DNA of 33,432 bases from Flavipsychrobacter sp. (lineage in GTDB: Bacteria > Bacteroidota > Bacteroidia > Chitinophagales > Chitinophagaceae). Below the pieces are notes generated by a model. The model saw only the letters and a list, made by a program, of their open reading frames with translations. It was not told the DNA's origin and made no database searches. Below, piece by piece: positions 32,963 to 33,432 of the stretch. The stretch lies in the NCBI GenBank assembly GCA_016786665.1, contig JAEUVZ010000005.1, positions 1 through 33,432 on the forward strand. Direction: 5' to 3'. How positions within the stretch are numbered: the stretch's first letter is position 1; each line of letters opens with the position of its first letter. Made by a program: the position numbers and the translations under genes.

Positions 32963-33421
32963 CTATTGAATACGGAGCTGCCAGTCGGGATTGCTGTTGA
33001 GGCGCTCCAGTATGTCCGGGAAGCCGGCAAAATGCTGCTGTACATTCTCGAAAAACCTGGTGGCAAAGGTGAGGTAGTAAGAGCGGAACTCTTCGTAGGG
33101 TATGCCTGGGGGAAATACCGTCCGGTAAAACTCTTCTATTTTGTCGCTGTTTTCGCTTACAAATTCGTTGCCTATGAATGCTATGAGTGCGTGCAGCAAG
33201 TTAAACTCGCGGAAGTCGATATCTACAATCTCCTTCGCGTTGCTGATCTTTCCATTCGTTAGCTGGTAATAATCCTGGTTGAATGCGAGCCCGGCCTCTT
33301 CAAAGTTCCCTTCAATGCCAAACAGCTCATCGTAGAGGATACTATCGGTAAGCGCAAAAGTAAACTGGTAGAATGTATGCTCTATTGTTCCCGGAGTAAT
33401 CTGTAAAATGCTTTCGCTCAT
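32963..33421 (-). CDS. Protein of unknown function (152 aa visible)
   Basis: From the ATG at 33421 the frame encodes 152 residues with no signal peptide or membrane helix. The sequence is acidic and aromatic (TFYQFTFALTDSILYDELFGIEG, EEFRSYYLTFATRFFENVQQHFAGFPD) and looks like an all-helical cytoplasmic domain. No known motif was recognised. The window ends 11 bases upstream and these contain no in-frame stop, so a longer N-terminus cannot be excluded. Confidence 0.7.
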   Translation of the reverse strand: MSESILQITPGTIEHTFYQFTFALTDSILYDELFGIEGNFEEAGLAFNQDYYQLTNGKISNAKEIVDIDFREFNLLHALIAFIGNEFVSENSDKIEEFYRTVFPPGIPYEEFRSYYLTFATRFFENVQQHFAGFPDILERLNSNPDWQLRIQ

Positions 33422-33432
33422 ATGTGGATGCA

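Noticed and set aside
1-33432. tRNA, rRNA, transposase, integrase or phage genes
   Set aside because: None was recognised on either strand by reading, although a small tRNA in a gap could only be excluded with a dedicated search.

Overview
The window looks like a chromosomal segment from a Bacteroidota bacterium, probably of the Chitinophagaceae type. The evidence is a mix of type IX secretion (T9SS) sorting domains, a carboxypeptidase-regulatory/TonB-dependent outer-membrane receptor, many small lipoproteins with the SCx lipobox style of the phylum, promoter-like TAnnTTTG boxes, and weak or absent Shine-Dalgarno sequences. No rRNA, tRNA, CRISPR array, transposase or phage gene was seen. Family assignments come from reading motifs, not from database searches.

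Left part (1-8041): a large secreted Ig-repeat protein, cut by the window edge, reads leftward. It is followed by a small lipoprotein, a rightward TonB-dependent-receptor-like protein, two related leftward lipoproteins and an orphan NarL/LuxR-type response regulator. This is an envelope region.

Middle part (8042-23762): the repair helicase Mfd diverges from an unknown polytopic membrane protein. A small Cys-rich lipoprotein follows. A leftward cluster then encodes a fumarylacetoacetase-family hydrolase, a two-domain 3-hydroxyacyl-CoA dehydrogenase and an outer-membrane beta-barrel. Next come a gingipain-like C25 peptidase with a T9SS tail, a beta-carbonic anhydrase, and a translationally coupled nadC/lipid-kinase pair. 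The part ends with a TPR-histidine kinase overlapping its LytTR response regulator.

Right part (23763-33432): a lipoprotein with a clear terminator precedes a 1051-residue UvrD-type helicase with a C-terminal PD-(D/E)XK nuclease and a four-cysteine Fe-S 'staple'. After it lies a scar: a 93-base diverged copy of the 3' end of the methylmalonyl-CoA epimerase gene, an AT-rich gene for an exported protein of unknown role, then the intact epimerase gene. Divergent from the epimerase is a compact iscS-iscU-iscA iron-sulfur operon closed by a 20-bp-stem terminator. That terminator is shared with a convergent Ig-repeat T9SS cargo protein. A last unknown gene lies at the right edge.

Most of the window is ordinary core and envelope biology. 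The points most worth a second look are the glycine-rich domain nested inside a split HYR domain, the near-identical 90-92 residue Ig modules, the epimerase-fragment scar around an AT-rich gene, the fused helicase-nuclease, and the minimal ISC operon.
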